A stretch of DNA of 64,000 nt. Source: Candidatus Planktophila lacus (GTDB taxonomy: Bacteria > Actinomycetota > Actinomycetes > Nanopelagicales > Nanopelagicaceae). The notes beneath the pieces are model-generated. The model saw only the letters and a list, made by a program, of their open reading frames with translations, did no database searches and was not told where the DNA came from. A program made the position numbers and the translations under genes. Where the stretch lies: contig NZ_CP016780.1 of NCBI RefSeq assembly GCF_002288325.1, forward strand, positions 1,178,001-1,242,000. Reading direction: 5' to 3'. Below are positions 29,627 to 37,950 of the stretch, one piece after another; positions within the stretch are counted from its first letter, which is position 1, and each line of letters starts with the position of its first letter.

Positions 29627-30505
29627 TTATGGACGTTTAGGGAATTTACCGAAATCTGGCGCGCGCTTTTCCTTATACGCATCGCGACCTTCTTGACCTT
29701 CTTCGCTTAAGTAGAAGAGCAGCGTGGCATCGCCAGCCAGTTGTTGAATTCCGGCAAGGCCGTCATCGGCGGCGTTCATAGAAGATTTCAGCAAACGAAG
29801 TGCAAGAGGAGAGTTGCGCAGCATCTCGCGGCACCAAGAAACAGTTTCGGCTTCAAGTTCTTTAAGTGGAACAACGGTGTTAACAAGTCCCATGGCGAGC
29901 GCTTCTTGCGCATCGTATTGACGAGTCATAAACCAAATTTCGCGGGCTTTCTTCTGTCCAACACTTGCGGCTAGTAAACCTGAACCATAACCACCATCGA
30001 ATGAACCAACCATCGGACCGGTCTGCCCAAACTTTGCGTTATCGGCAGCGATTGTTAAATCGCAGACAACATGCAGAACATGTCCGCCGCCGATTGCCCA
30101 ACCAGCGACCATTGCAACAACTGGTTTAGGAGTGCGACGAATTTGAATTTGTAGATCTAAAACATTTAAGCGGCCGATGCCCTTTTGTGCCAAAGGATCT
30201 TCGCCGAGATATCCATCATCTCCGCGCACGCTGATATCTCCGCCAGAACAGAAGGCTTCATCGCCGGTTCCGGTAAAGATGATTACGCCGACATCTGAGT
30301 TATCGCGCGCAAGTGAGAAAGCTTCTTGTAATTCAATAATTGTTTGGGGGCGAAATGCGTTGCGCACCTCTGGTCGATTGATCGCGATCTTGGCCATGCC
30401 GTCGCCTACTTGATAGGTGATATCGGTAAATTTCTCTCCACCTGCGCCAGTTGCCCACGCAGGGATAGAACGGTTACCAAATTCACGCTTGATCGGCTTG
30501 CTCAC
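29627..30505 (-). CDS. menB: 1,4-Dihydroxy-2-naphthoyl-CoA synthase
   Basis: A 292-residue crotonase-fold enzyme. The GTG start at 30505 has a strong GGAGGA box just upstream. Motifs are [14 protein letters not shown], the oxyanion-hole region [11 protein letters not shown] and [41 protein letters not shown]. It closes the second ring from o-succinylbenzoyl-CoA. It is the first gene of menB-menC-menD and is divergent from menE over a 42-nt gap with a shared promoter element. Confidence 0.97.
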   Translation of the reverse strand: MSKPIKREFGNRSIPAWATGAGGEKFTDITYQVGDGMAKIAINRPEVRNAFRPQTIIELQEAFSLARDNSDVGVIIFTGTGDEAFCSGGDISVRGDDGYLGEDPLAQKGIGRLNVLDLQIQIRRTPKPVVAMVAGWAIGGGHVLHVVCDLTIAADNAKFGQTGPMVGSFDGGYGSGLLAASVGQKKAREIWFMTRQYDAQEALAMGLVNTVVPLKELEAETVSWCREMLRNSPLALRLLKSSMNAADDGLAGIQQLAGDATLLFYLSEEGQEGRDAYKEKRAPDFGKFPKRP

Positions 30506-30532
30506 GATTCCTCCATCTTCGACTTCGAGCGA

Positions 30533-30539
30533 TAGCCTA
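30533..30539. promoter_or_regulatory. Overlapping divergent -10 element of menB and menE
   Basis: The 7-mer TAGCCTA reads TAGCCT on the plus strand, 9 nt before the menE ATG, and TAGGCT on the minus strand, upstream of menB. The two TANNNT boxes share five bases. Transcription in one direction should exclude the other. Confidence 0.5.
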
Positions 30540-30547
30540 CGCGTGCA

Positions 30548-31645
30548 ATGGAGCAGACGTCACAACGAGAGATTCGTGCGATAGATCCCACGTGGGACCT
30601 CGCCGAGTTAATGGCGCGCCTTGCCAAAGCCCTTATTGGAGAAGGCCCGGCTCTGGCCCTTGGCCCAGTTTCAGTCGCCGGCGCCCCAGATCGCGTGGCG
30701 CTAGTAGTCAATACCAGTGGATCAACTGGGATAGCTAAAGAAGTTGGTTTATCGGCCAGCGCACTTTTAGAGAGCGCCAAGAGCGCAAATAAATTTGTTG
30801 GTGCAAAGCCAGGACAGATCTGGTCGTTGTTGCTGCCGTTAACTCATATCGCCGGAATAAATATTTTAGTTAGAAGTTTAGAACTTGGAACAGTGCCAAT
30901 TGATGCCCGAGAAATTACTGGCAAATACCCGTTCGCTGATTTCACTGCAGTTGTGCCGACTCAACTATTTCGCGCACTAAATGGCGATGGCGATCTGCTG
31001 GAACATTTGATTTCTGCGCAAGCGGTATTGGTGGGAGGTGCGGCACTTTCTTCAGAGCTACGTGAAGCCGCACATGAAGCAGGTATCAAGGTAGTTGAGA
31101 CTTACGGCATGACCGAAACCTCAGGTGGATGCATTTACAACGGAACACCTCTTGACGGAACCGAATTTGAAATTGACGATCTTGGAGTTATTTCAATATC
31201 TAGCAAATCGCTAGCCACAACTTATCTAAATGATCCAAAATCTTGGGATGAGAAGATCCGTAACGGATACTTTGTCACAACTGATCTTGGATATATCGAA
31301 GATGGAAAACTTGTCGTAACCGGCAGAAGCGATGATCTGATAATAACGGGCGGAGAAAATATCTCTCTGGCTGAAGTCGAAAGAATCGTTTCGACAACTT
31401 TTTCTGGAATTGATTGTGCGGCATTTGCGGTTCCTGATTCGCAATGGGGACAGGCGCTGCAATTAGCGATTGCTGGTGATGTTAAGCCAGAGCAATCTGC
31501 GATAAATGAATATCTCTCTTCACAAATCTCAAAAGCGGCAAAGGTAAAGAACTTCTTATATGTAAGCCAACTCCCCCGTACCGCCCTTGGCAAAATTGAT
31601 CGCCGTAAACTTGCAGAGCTCGCGACTGAGGCAAACCATGGCTAA
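30548..31645 (+). CDS. menE: o-Succinylbenzoate-CoA ligase
   Basis: A 365-residue adenylate-forming ligase. The P-loop [12 protein letters not shown] is already at about residue 55, so the protein lacks much of the usual N-terminal domain; this short form is common in Actinobacteria. Other motifs are [37 protein letters not shown] and the catalytic lysine in [10 protein letters not shown]. It activates o-succinylbenzoate for MenB. Its stop overlaps the menA start by 8 nt. Confidence 0.93.
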   Translation: MEQTSQREIRAIDPTWDLAELMARLAKALIGEGPALALGPVSVAGAPDRVALVVNTSGSTGIAKEVGLSASALLESAKSANKFVGAKPGQIWSLLLPLTHIAGINILVRSLELGTVPIDAREITGKYPFADFTAVVPTQLFRALNGDGDLLEHLISAQAVLVGGAALSSELREAAHEAGIKVVETYGMTETSGGCIYNGTPLDGTEFEIDDLGVISISSKSLATTYLNDPKSWDEKIRNGYFVTTDLGYIEDGKLVVTGRSDDLIITGGENISLAEVERIVSTTFSGIDCAAFAVPDSQWGQALQLAIAGDVKPEQSAINEYLSSQISKAAKVKNFLYVSQLPRTALGKIDRRKLAELATEANHG

Positions 31646-32486
31646 TAAGTGGGTCCTTGGTGCGCGCCCGCGCACACTTGCTGCAGCTATTGCTCCGGTA
31701 TTAGTTGCTACCGCATTTGCAGGAAGTGACTGGAAACCCTTCCCTGCAGCACTCGCGCTCTTAGTTAGTTTGTCGCTGCAAATCGGCGTCAATTACGCAA
31801 ATGATTATTCAGATGGAATCCGCGGAACCGATGACTCTCGTATCGGTCCGATCCGTTTAACAGCAACCGGTCTAGCAAGTGCAAAATCTGTGAAGAACGC
31901 AGCGTTTATCTCTTTCTTCTTTGCTGCCGTCGCTGGGTTGGTTCTAGCGCTGCAAACTTCCTGGTGGTTAATTGCTGTCGGAGCGTTAGCAATCGCTGCA
32001 GCTTGGGGATACACCGGTGGTTCTAGCCCTTACGGATATAAAGGTTTAGGTGAAATCTCTGTATTCCTATTCTTCGGGATTGTTGCAACGGTCGGAAGTT
32101 ATTACGTACAGACCGAAGAGTTGAATTTGCAGATATTTATCGTGGCAGTTCCGATGGGTGCTCTGGCATGTGCCATCCTGGCAATTAACAACTTAAGAGA
32201 TCGCGGCCAAGATGAATTAGTTGGAAAGCGCACGATGGCGGTGCGGCTGGGAGATAAAGGTGCGCGTGCTCTTTACATATCTCTACTAGTTTCGGCCCAC
32301 CTCTTTGCTCTGCTTACCTTCGAGCCTTTTGCTTTACTTACTTTGTTAGCGCTACCTCTCAGCGTATCTCTGGCACGTTCGGTCTGGGCTGGGACAATTG
32401 GCGCAGCGCTGATTCCACTTCTGGCAAAGACTGGCAAGTTACAGATGCTCTTTGCCGCCCTATTTGCACTCGGCCTAGTCCTCTAA
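31638..32486 (+). CDS. menA: 1,4-Dihydroxy-2-naphthoate polyprenyltransferase
   Basis: A 282-residue UbiA-family membrane enzyme with about nine helices. Asp-rich motifs NYANDYSDGIRGTDD (about 50-64) and NNLRDRGQDE bind the prenyl diphosphate. It attaches the side chain made by the polyprenyl synthase to dihydroxynaphthoate. ATG 31638 lies in the last codons of menE and is coupled to it; the longer frame upstream lies inside menE. Confidence 0.95.
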   Translation: MANKWVLGARPRTLAAAIAPVLVATAFAGSDWKPFPAALALLVSLSLQIGVNYANDYSDGIRGTDDSRIGPIRLTATGLASAKSVKNAAFISFFFAAVAGLVLALQTSWWLIAVGALAIAAAWGYTGGSSPYGYKGLGEISVFLFFGIVATVGSYYVQTEELNLQIFIVAVPMGALACAILAINNLRDRGQDELVGKRTMAVRLGDKGARALYISLLVSAHLFALLTFEPFALLTLLALPLSVSLARSVWAGTIGAALIPLLAKTGKLQMLFAALFALGLVL

Positions 32487-32493
32487 CTTTCGC

Positions 32494-32499
32494 TAGACT
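32494..32499 (+). promoter_or_regulatory. -10 box (TAGACT) of leaderless PLDc_N gene
   Basis: TAGACT lies 6 nt upstream of the ATG at 32506, after the menA stop. This is a clear example of the leaderless pattern in this window. Confidence 0.6.
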
Positions 32500-32505
32500 C
32501 TACCC

Positions 32506-32766
32506 ATGCTCAGATTTCAAGCGCTCTTCGTTATCGCATCTCTTGCCTTAACTCTTTACTCGTTTATTGATTGTGCAAAACGTGATGAGTCGCTAATTCA
32601 GAAACTTCCTAAATGGGGTTGGCTGCTAATTATTTTGTTCTTCTCAGCTTTTGGAGCTATCGCTTATCTATTTATTGGTCGCACCCGCAGAGATAAAGGC
32701 CCTCGTCCACCAAAGCGCAGAATCTTGCCACCGGATGATGACCCAGATTTCTTACGTCGCCTTTAG
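32506..32766 (+). CDS. Small membrane protein with PLDc_N-type domain
   Basis: An 86-residue protein with two membrane helices (about 4-23 and 38-57). The pattern DCAKRDE between them and LPKWGWLLIILFFSAFGAIAYLFIGRTRR match the phospholipase D-nuclease N-terminal domain found as small stand-alone proteins in Actinobacteria. No catalytic HKD motif is present. A basic, Pro-rich tail ends in acidic residues. The function is unknown. Confidence 0.85.
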   Translation: MLRFQALFVIASLALTLYSFIDCAKRDESLIQKLPKWGWLLIILFFSAFGAIAYLFIGRTRRDKGPRPPKRRILPPDDDPDFLRRL

Positions 32767-32776
32767 TTTTTAACCT

Positions 32777-33691
32777 TTAAAGGCCGCTGTATGTGTGCTT
32801 TCCAGTTCCCCATACATTTACATATACATAGTTAAATAGAAATGTTGAGCCTGCAAATAAGCAGAGCCAAGCAGCGCGACGTCCACGCCAGCCAACTGTC
32901 ACGCGCGCGTGGAGATATGCAGCATAAGCAACCCAAGTAATAAAGGCCCAAGTCTCTTTTGGATCCCAACCCCAGTAACGACCCCATGCGCTCTCTGCCC
33001 AAATGGCACCTGCGATTACCGAGAAGGTCCAAAGTGGAAAGACAAATGCAACTAATCGATAAGAGAGTTGATCTAGCGTCTCTAATTCAGGAAGACGTTT
33101 CGCCCAAGGTTTACGTCCACCGCGTTTCTCCATTGAATCTAAGTAAAGAAATGCTCCCGCAATTACATTGGCTAACAAGAAGACGCCACCAGAAATGATT
33201 GCGGCAACGACATGGATAACTAACCAAGTAGATTTCAGTGCTGGTACTAAAGGTGCGCTGTCGCGATAAAGCAAAGTAATTGCAGTACCGAGCGTCAACA
33301 AGACTGCAATTGAAACAAAGAGCCCAAGCCAGCGTAGATCGTGTTTACGAAGAGCAATTAGATATGCGCCGGTAAAAGCCAGAGCACCGGTGATTGAGAA
33401 TTCATACATATTTCCCCATGGGACATGTCCATTGGAAATTCCACGCGCGATTACACCCGCGAGCAAAAGGAGAAAACCTAAGACCATCATCGCAGTTGCA
33501 ATTCGCGCTGCACGTTCGGTTCGCGTGTAATCAAAAGTTCTAGTTAAAGTATTTCCTGTCGCGCTATCAGCAAGCTCTGGTGAGCGAACTGCCCAAGCAG
33601 TCTCGAAGGCATGGGCTAAGAAAGAGAGCGCAAAAACTGCCATCGCTGAATAAATAGAGTAATTAGAAATATATGCCCAAGTTGTTTGCAT
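32777..33691 (-). CDS. ccsB: Cytochrome c biogenesis protein CcsB/ResC
   Basis: A 304-residue membrane protein with about eight helices. The heme-handling WWD-type motif reads WGRYWGWDPKETWAFITWVAYAAYLHAR (about 236-263), with histidines before and after it. It works with ResB in system II to move heme out of the cell and attach it to CxxCH motifs. Its ATG overlaps the resB stop (TAATG). Confidence 0.95.
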   Translation of the reverse strand: MQTTWAYISNYSIYSAMAVFALSFLAHAFETAWAVRSPELADSATGNTLTRTFDYTRTERAARIATAMMVLGFLLLLAGVIARGISNGHVPWGNMYEFSITGALAFTGAYLIALRKHDLRWLGLFVSIAVLLTLGTAITLLYRDSAPLVPALKSTWLVIHVVAAIISGGVFLLANVIAGAFLYLDSMEKRGGRKPWAKRLPELETLDQLSYRLVAFVFPLWTFSVIAGAIWAESAWGRYWGWDPKETWAFITWVAYAAYLHARVTVGWRGRRAAWLCLFAGSTFLFNYVYVNVWGTGKHTYSGL

Positions 33692-35166
33692 TACTTCTCA
33701 TCTCTCATATGCGCGGTTAATGAAGCGATCTCTTCTTCAAGTCCAGGTGCACCATTCTTGGCTAGCCCTGCTACTTCCACAACTCCAGATGATGTGATCC
33801 TTATCCAAATACGGCGGCGTCTTCCGAAGAGCGATGCCAGCAGGCCAAGGATTGCGGCGATAGCGCCATAGAGCGCATATTGCTTTCCGGGATCGTTAAC
33901 TATTTGCAGGTTTATCCAAGGTACAAAAGTTTCAAAGGTGATTGAGCCAGCGCTGAAATTGAAGGTTTCACCAGGCTTGAGCGAATCAAGTGCGATCCGC
34001 GACATCTCTGAAGTATCAATGCGATAGACAGATTGAGGAATTCCTGAATCTAAACCGAGGTCACCTTCCCAAATCGAGAATAGAAGTCTGGGATCTAGCG
34101 CTTCAGGAAAGAGTGAGATTCCGCCATCGACTGCTGAGCGTGAATAAGTAGGTAAGAAGCTTGCAACAAATCCAAGTTGGGGACGTGCATCAGGAACTTT
34201 GATCGAACCAATTGATTTTAGAAATCCGTCTTGCGGCAAGAATGGAACTGGACCTTGAAAAACAACAAAGCCAGCGGTATCTCTAACTGTAACAATTGGT
34301 GAGTAACCATTAGCCTGCAAATAAACGCGAGTATTTCCAAATGTAAGTGGGCTATTGACCTTCAAGATCTTCTCTTCAGAAACTTTTTCTCCAGGATTTG
34401 TTACCCGAACAGTTGCGGTGTAATCCCTTGGGGCTGCAGTAACTGGATCGTAATCTGCTTGGAAATCTTCCACTTCAATAATAAATGGATCGATTACATC
34501 TTCATTTACTAACTTTCCAAATGACAAGGTGTCATAAGAAGTCGGAACGCTAATGAACCGCTCTCCTTTGTTGACGATCGCTTCGCCGCGCATTCCAAAG
34601 AGCGATCCAACGCTGACGCCGACCAAGATCAAGATAAGTGAGAGGTGGAATAAGAGGTTTCCAGTTTCGCGCAAGTAACCCTTCTCTGCAGAAACTGCGC
34701 CGTCTTCGTAGCGAATTCGAAAACGTTTGCGCTTTAACCAAGCAGCGCCCTTATCAAAATTAGATTTATCGCCGCCAAAAGAAGTAAAGAACTCCATACG
34801 AGAGAGATTCTTTGGAGTTGCAGGCGGCACCGCGCGCATCGCTTTGAAATGCTCAGCCGATCTAGGTAGAACACAACCAATTAGAGAGATGAACAGCAGA
34901 ATATAAATAGCGCTAAACCAAGGCGATGAATAAACCTCAAATCCTGAGAAGCGATCGATCCAGCGAGCTAACTGCGGATCATCAATAAAGTATTGCCGCA
35001 CCGCCATTGGGTTCTGACTGCGCTGCGGGACGAGAGAACCTGGAATCGCAGCAAGGCCTAACATCATCAAGAGAATTAGCGCAGTGCGCATACTTGTTAA
35101 CTGGCGCCAAGCAAAGCGCGCTAAACCACCTGCGCCGAGCTCGGGAACTTCTACTTGGCTACTCAT
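33691..35166 (-). CDS. resB: Cytochrome c biogenesis protein ResB
   Basis: A 491-residue membrane protein. Three helices lie in the N-terminal 210 residues (LTSMRTALILLMMLGLAAIPGSLVPQRSQNP is typical), a large external domain spans about 215-440, and a final helix (AAILGLLASLF) precedes an RRRR stretch. It forms the heme transport and ligation complex with CcsB. Overlaps of the TAATG type join it to ccdA and ccsB. Confidence 0.95.
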   Translation of the reverse strand: MSSQVEVPELGAGGLARFAWRQLTSMRTALILLMMLGLAAIPGSLVPQRSQNPMAVRQYFIDDPQLARWIDRFSGFEVYSSPWFSAIYILLFISLIGCVLPRSAEHFKAMRAVPPATPKNLSRMEFFTSFGGDKSNFDKGAAWLKRKRFRIRYEDGAVSAEKGYLRETGNLLFHLSLILILVGVSVGSLFGMRGEAIVNKGERFISVPTSYDTLSFGKLVNEDVIDPFIIEVEDFQADYDPVTAAPRDYTATVRVTNPGEKVSEEKILKVNSPLTFGNTRVYLQANGYSPIVTVRDTAGFVVFQGPVPFLPQDGFLKSIGSIKVPDARPQLGFVASFLPTYSRSAVDGGISLFPEALDPRLLFSIWEGDLGLDSGIPQSVYRIDTSEMSRIALDSLKPGETFNFSAGSITFETFVPWINLQIVNDPGKQYALYGAIAAILGLLASLFGRRRRIWIRITSSGVVEVAGLAKNGAPGLEEEIASLTAHMRDEK

Positions 35167-35891
35167 TAGATCACCGGCGCAAAATCTGAAATTACTGAGC
35201 GAAGTGAGGCCATCAATTCAGACCAGAGACCAAGCAATTGTGCGATTCCGATCAGAATTAAAATCACTCCACCGATCTTGGAGATCAAATCACCACGTCT
35301 AACTAAGAACTTGCGCAACTTTTCGGATTTATCTAAAAAGAGTCCCGTTGCGATAAATGGCGCACCTAAACCGATGCAATATCCCAGAGATAAAATCGCT
35401 CCGCGTGCGGCACTTGACTCTTGAAAGGCGAGAGTTTGTACCGTTGCTAGCGCAGGTCCGATACATGGAGTCCAGCCGATTCCGAAGAGAAATCCCAGAA
35501 GTGGCGCGCCAATTAGCCCACCAGTTGTCGAAATACGTGGATGAAAAGTTGGCGCCATCGGAAAAATTCCCATAAAGAGCAGACCAAGGAGAATTGTTAA
35601 AACACCGAGAATTCGAGTTATCAACTCTTCTCGTGCAAATACTTCAGAACCGATTCCACCAAAGAGCGCACCGTAAGAGATAAAGAGCGCGCTAAATCCT
35701 GCTACAAAGAGAATTGATCCTAAGAAAACTCGGCCACGAGATTTAGAAAAGCCTGCGGCATAGGCGAGATAGCCCGGAACTAGCGGCAATACGCAAGGAG
35801 ATAGAAAAGAGATGATGCCCGCGAAGATTGCAAAAGGAAGAGCGGCGAGTAGATAGCCGCCAAATAACTGATCAACAACAAAGTCAATCAT
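35166..35891 (-). CDS. ccdA: CcdA-type thiol transporter
   Basis: A 241-residue membrane protein of the DsbD/CcdA family with six helices. The two membrane-embedded cysteines are in FLSPCVLPLVPGYLAYAAG (about 29-47) and GWTPCIGPALATV (about 138-150). It carries reducing equivalents across the membrane to the neighbouring TlpA/ResA protein, so that apocytochrome thiols stay reduced. Its start overlaps the tlpA stop as ATGA. Confidence 0.95.
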   Translation of the reverse strand: MIDFVVDQLFGGYLLAALPFAIFAGIISFLSPCVLPLVPGYLAYAAGFSKSRGRVFLGSILFVAGFSALFISYGALFGGIGSEVFAREELITRILGVLTILLGLLFMGIFPMAPTFHPRISTTGGLIGAPLLGFLFGIGWTPCIGPALATVQTLAFQESSAARGAILSLGYCIGLGAPFIATGLFLDKSEKLRKFLVRRGDLISKIGGVILILIGIAQLLGLWSELMASLRSVISDFAPVI

Positions 35892-36433
35892 TCTGCTTCC
35901 AACTTTCTAATTATCTTGCTCAGCGAAGTAAGCGTTACTTCACCAGAGATTCGTGCAGCAACATTTCCGTTCTTATCGATCAGAACAGTGGAAGGAATGG
36001 CATTTGCAGGAAGCGTAGATTTAAAGCCCAGCAAGAGCGCATCGTCGATAAAAGTTGGATAAGGGATATTCAATCTGCGCGCCAAAGCTTCCGCATTTAC
36101 TGGGTTATCTCGAGTCAATATCCCCATAAATTGCACGTTTGGATATTGCTTTGCAAGTTCAATCAACGTTGGGATTTCTGCGCGACATGGTGAACACCAA
36201 GAAGCCCAAACATTTACTACCGCTACTTGGCCAGGATTAAAGATAAAAGTCTTACCCGTTAGCGTCATTCCAGATAGCGCTGGCGCAGCTTTGCGATCTT
36301 CCAAATTTATATTGGTAACCGCCCCGCTGCCTTCAATAAAACTTTCTTCCGCTATCGAACTTCCGCCACCGCACGCAGTTAAAGTAAATGCGATAAGCAG
36401 AAATGGCGCGAGGCTAGAAAGACTTTTGCGCAT
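35888..36433 (-). CDS. TlpA/ResA-like thioredoxin lipoprotein
   Basis: A 181-residue thioredoxin-fold protein. The signal peptide ends in the lipobox LTAC (cysteine about 21). The active site is WASWCSPCRAEIP (about 86-98), and a cis-proline region is at ANAIPSTVLID. It is expected to reduce the heme-binding cysteines of apocytochrome c, using electrons from CcdA. It lies 3 nt after the phosphatase gene and overlaps ccdA. Confidence 0.93.
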   Translation of the reverse strand: MRKSLSSLAPFLLIAFTLTACGGGSSIAEESFIEGSGAVTNINLEDRKAAPALSGMTLTGKTFIFNPGQVAVVNVWASWCSPCRAEIPTLIELAKQYPNVQFMGILTRDNPVNAEALARRLNIPYPTFIDDALLLGFKSTLPANAIPSTVLIDKNGNVAARISGEVTLTSLSKIIRKLEAE

Positions 36434-36436
36434 TAC

Positions 36437-37060
36437 TTATTTCTTCTCGGGCAGTAAATGTCCGGCTGGTTCAGAATAGGAAAGTCCTGAAATAACGCCT
36501 TCATCATCAAAGTGAACGCTGGTCACTGAAGCGAGGGTGCAGATTCGCTTTCTTGGATCATGCAAAAGTGATCTACCTTCGATTGCACTTCTTAAAATCC
36601 AAATAGGCAGTTGATGAGAAACAACAATCGCATCTTTTCCATTGGCAGCTTTACGCGCGGCAAAGATTGCGGCAAGCATGCGGTTGATCTGCTCTTCATA
36701 CGGTTCTCCCCAAGATGGTTTCCAGGGGTTATATAAATGGCGCCATGACGATGGATGTTTTAGCACTCCACTGCCTAGTTCAAAACTCTTTCCTTCAAAG
36801 ACATTTGCAGCTTCGATTAGACGTTCATCGGTTGTTATCTCAATGCCGTGCGCGCGAGCAATTGGTGCGGCGGTTTCTTGCGCGCGTTGTAATGGCGAGA
36901 CATGGAGTGCGCCAAGGTTTATCGATTTAGACCATTCACCGAGAGTCTCAGCCATTTGCTGTCCGCGCGTTGAAAGTCTCCAACCTGGTTGACGTCCATA
37001 GAGAATTTTCTCAGGATTCTCTACTTCACCATGTCGCGCGATGTGAACCGTTGTACTCAT
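36437..37060 (-). CDS. Histidine phosphatase family protein (phosphoglycerate mutase-like)
   Basis: A 207-residue cytosolic phosphatase. The catalytic RHGE motif (HIARHGEVE, about 5-13) and the second histidine in IVVSHQLPIW (about 147-156) are present. ATG 37060 is chosen because a TATGCT -10 box lies 7 nt upstream and overlaps the only alternative ATG. The same gene stands before the resA-ccdA-resB-ccsB set in Mycobacterium. The substrate is unknown. Confidence 0.9.
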   Translation of the reverse strand: MSTTVHIARHGEVENPEKILYGRQPGWRLSTRGQQMAETLGEWSKSINLGALHVSPLQRAQETAAPIARAHGIEITTDERLIEAANVFEGKSFELGSGVLKHPSSWRHLYNPWKPSWGEPYEEQINRMLAAIFAARKAANGKDAIVVSHQLPIWILRSAIEGRSLLHDPRKRICTLASVTSVHFDDEGVISGLSYSEPAGHLLPEKK

Positions 37061-37067
37061 AGCGCTA

Positions 37068-37073
37068 AGCATA
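37068..37073 (-). promoter_or_regulatory. -10 box (TATGCT) of leaderless histidine phosphatase gene
   Basis: TATGCT on the minus strand ends 7 nt before ATG 37060. It probably drives the whole cytochrome c maturation operon. Confidence 0.55.
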
Positions 37074-37121
37074 AAGCGTCTGAAGGCTATGGATTAAACG
37101 AGAAATAGCGCTGATAATCGC

Positions 37122-37127
37122 TAGGGT
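37122..37127 (+). promoter_or_regulatory. -10 box (TAGGGT) of leaderless HAD phosphatase gene
   Basis: TAGGGT lies 6 nt before ATG 37134. The divergent -10 box of the phosphatase operon is about 50 nt away. Confidence 0.55.
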
Positions 37128-37133
37128 AGTGAC

Positions 37134-37901
37134 ATGTCACTCACCGTCAGACGCGCAGCGTTCTTTGACGTCGATAACACCTTGGTTCGTGGCTCAACAA
37201 TTTACTTCCTGGGCCGCGGCATGTACCAGCGCGGTTTCTTCACTAAATCAGATATTTCGCGATTTGTATTAGCCAATCTGAGATTTAGATTAACGGGGAC
37301 TGAAAAGCAGGATGAGATAAATCGCTTTCAAAAATCTGCCCAAGACTTTATCGGCGGCCATAACGTTTCTGAGATTAGAACTGTTGCACAAGAGATTTAT
37401 GACGAATATGTCTCTCCCTCACTTTGGGAAGGCACTATCGAAATCGCGCAAGCGCATCTAAATGATGGCGTAGAAGTTTGGTTGGTCACCGCAGCTCCGG
37501 AAGATATGGCAACGCTTATTGCGGAAAGACTTGGTTTTACTGGCGCTCTCGGCAGTAAGGCGGCGATAGTTGATGGCCACTACACCGGTGCAATGAACGG
37601 TCCGCTTTTGCACGGTAAAGAGAAAGCAGTTGCAATTGCAGAGATTGCTAAAGAGCGCGGATTTGTTCTAGCCGATTGCTTTGGATATTCCGATAGCCAC
37701 AATGATCTTCCTTTACTTCAAAGCGTTGGCCATCCATCTGCAATTAATCCTGATGCAAAGTTAAGAATTCGTGCACTTAAGGAGAATTGGCCGATCCATG
37801 ACTTCCGCAGAATGCGCTCTATCAATCGCTATCTGGGTCCGATCGTCTCGCGCGCTGCCTGGCTGGGAACTCGCTTAACTCCACGCAGAGAATCCAGATA
37901 A
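37134..37901 (+). CDS. HAD-IB family hydrolase (SerB-like)
   Basis: A 255-residue HAD-superfamily phosphatase. Motif I is FFDVDNTLVRGST (about 10-22), motif II is LVTAAPEDM, and motif III/IV is the lysine in GKEKAVAI followed by GYSDSHNDLPLL. The subfamily includes phosphoserine phosphatases and acyl- or lipid-phosphate phosphatases; this member resembles the mycobacterial SerB1 group, whose substrate is not settled. It stands alone between divergent and downstream promoters. Confidence 0.88.
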   Translation: MSLTVRRAAFFDVDNTLVRGSTIYFLGRGMYQRGFFTKSDISRFVLANLRFRLTGTEKQDEINRFQKSAQDFIGGHNVSEIRTVAQEIYDEYVSPSLWEGTIEIAQAHLNDGVEVWLVTAAPEDMATLIAERLGFTGALGSKAAIVDGHYTGAMNGPLLHGKEKAVAIAEIAKERGFVLADCFGYSDSHNDLPLLQSVGHPSAINPDAKLRIRALKENWPIHDFRRMRSINRYLGPIVSRAAWLGTRLTPRRESR

Positions 37902-37910
37902 CTCTTACAG

Positions 37911-37920
37911 TTCGCGCGAA
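37911..37920. repeat. 10-bp palindrome TTCGCGCGAA
   Basis: A perfect palindrome 10 nt after the HAD stop and 31 nt before the next ATG. It forms a tandem with the dyad at 37927-37949. It could be an operator half or part of a weak terminator. Confidence 0.4.
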
Positions 37921-37926
37921 GCGGTC

Positions 37927-37949
37927 ACTTGCCAGTAATGTAGGCAAGT
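37927..37949. promoter_or_regulatory. Dyad ACTTGCC-N9-GGCAAGT over the -10 region of the XPB unit
   Basis: Two perfect 7-bp arms flank the probable -10 box TAATGT (37936-37941) and end 1 nt before the ATG at 37951. This is the position of a repressor site. In RNA it could also hide the start region. Confidence 0.5.
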
Positions 37950-37950
37950 T

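Noticed and set aside
32774-32783. Palindrome CCTTTAAAGG between the PLDc_N and ccsB stops
   Set aside because: Short and AT-rich in the centre; as an RNA hairpin it would have almost no loop, so no terminator was called.
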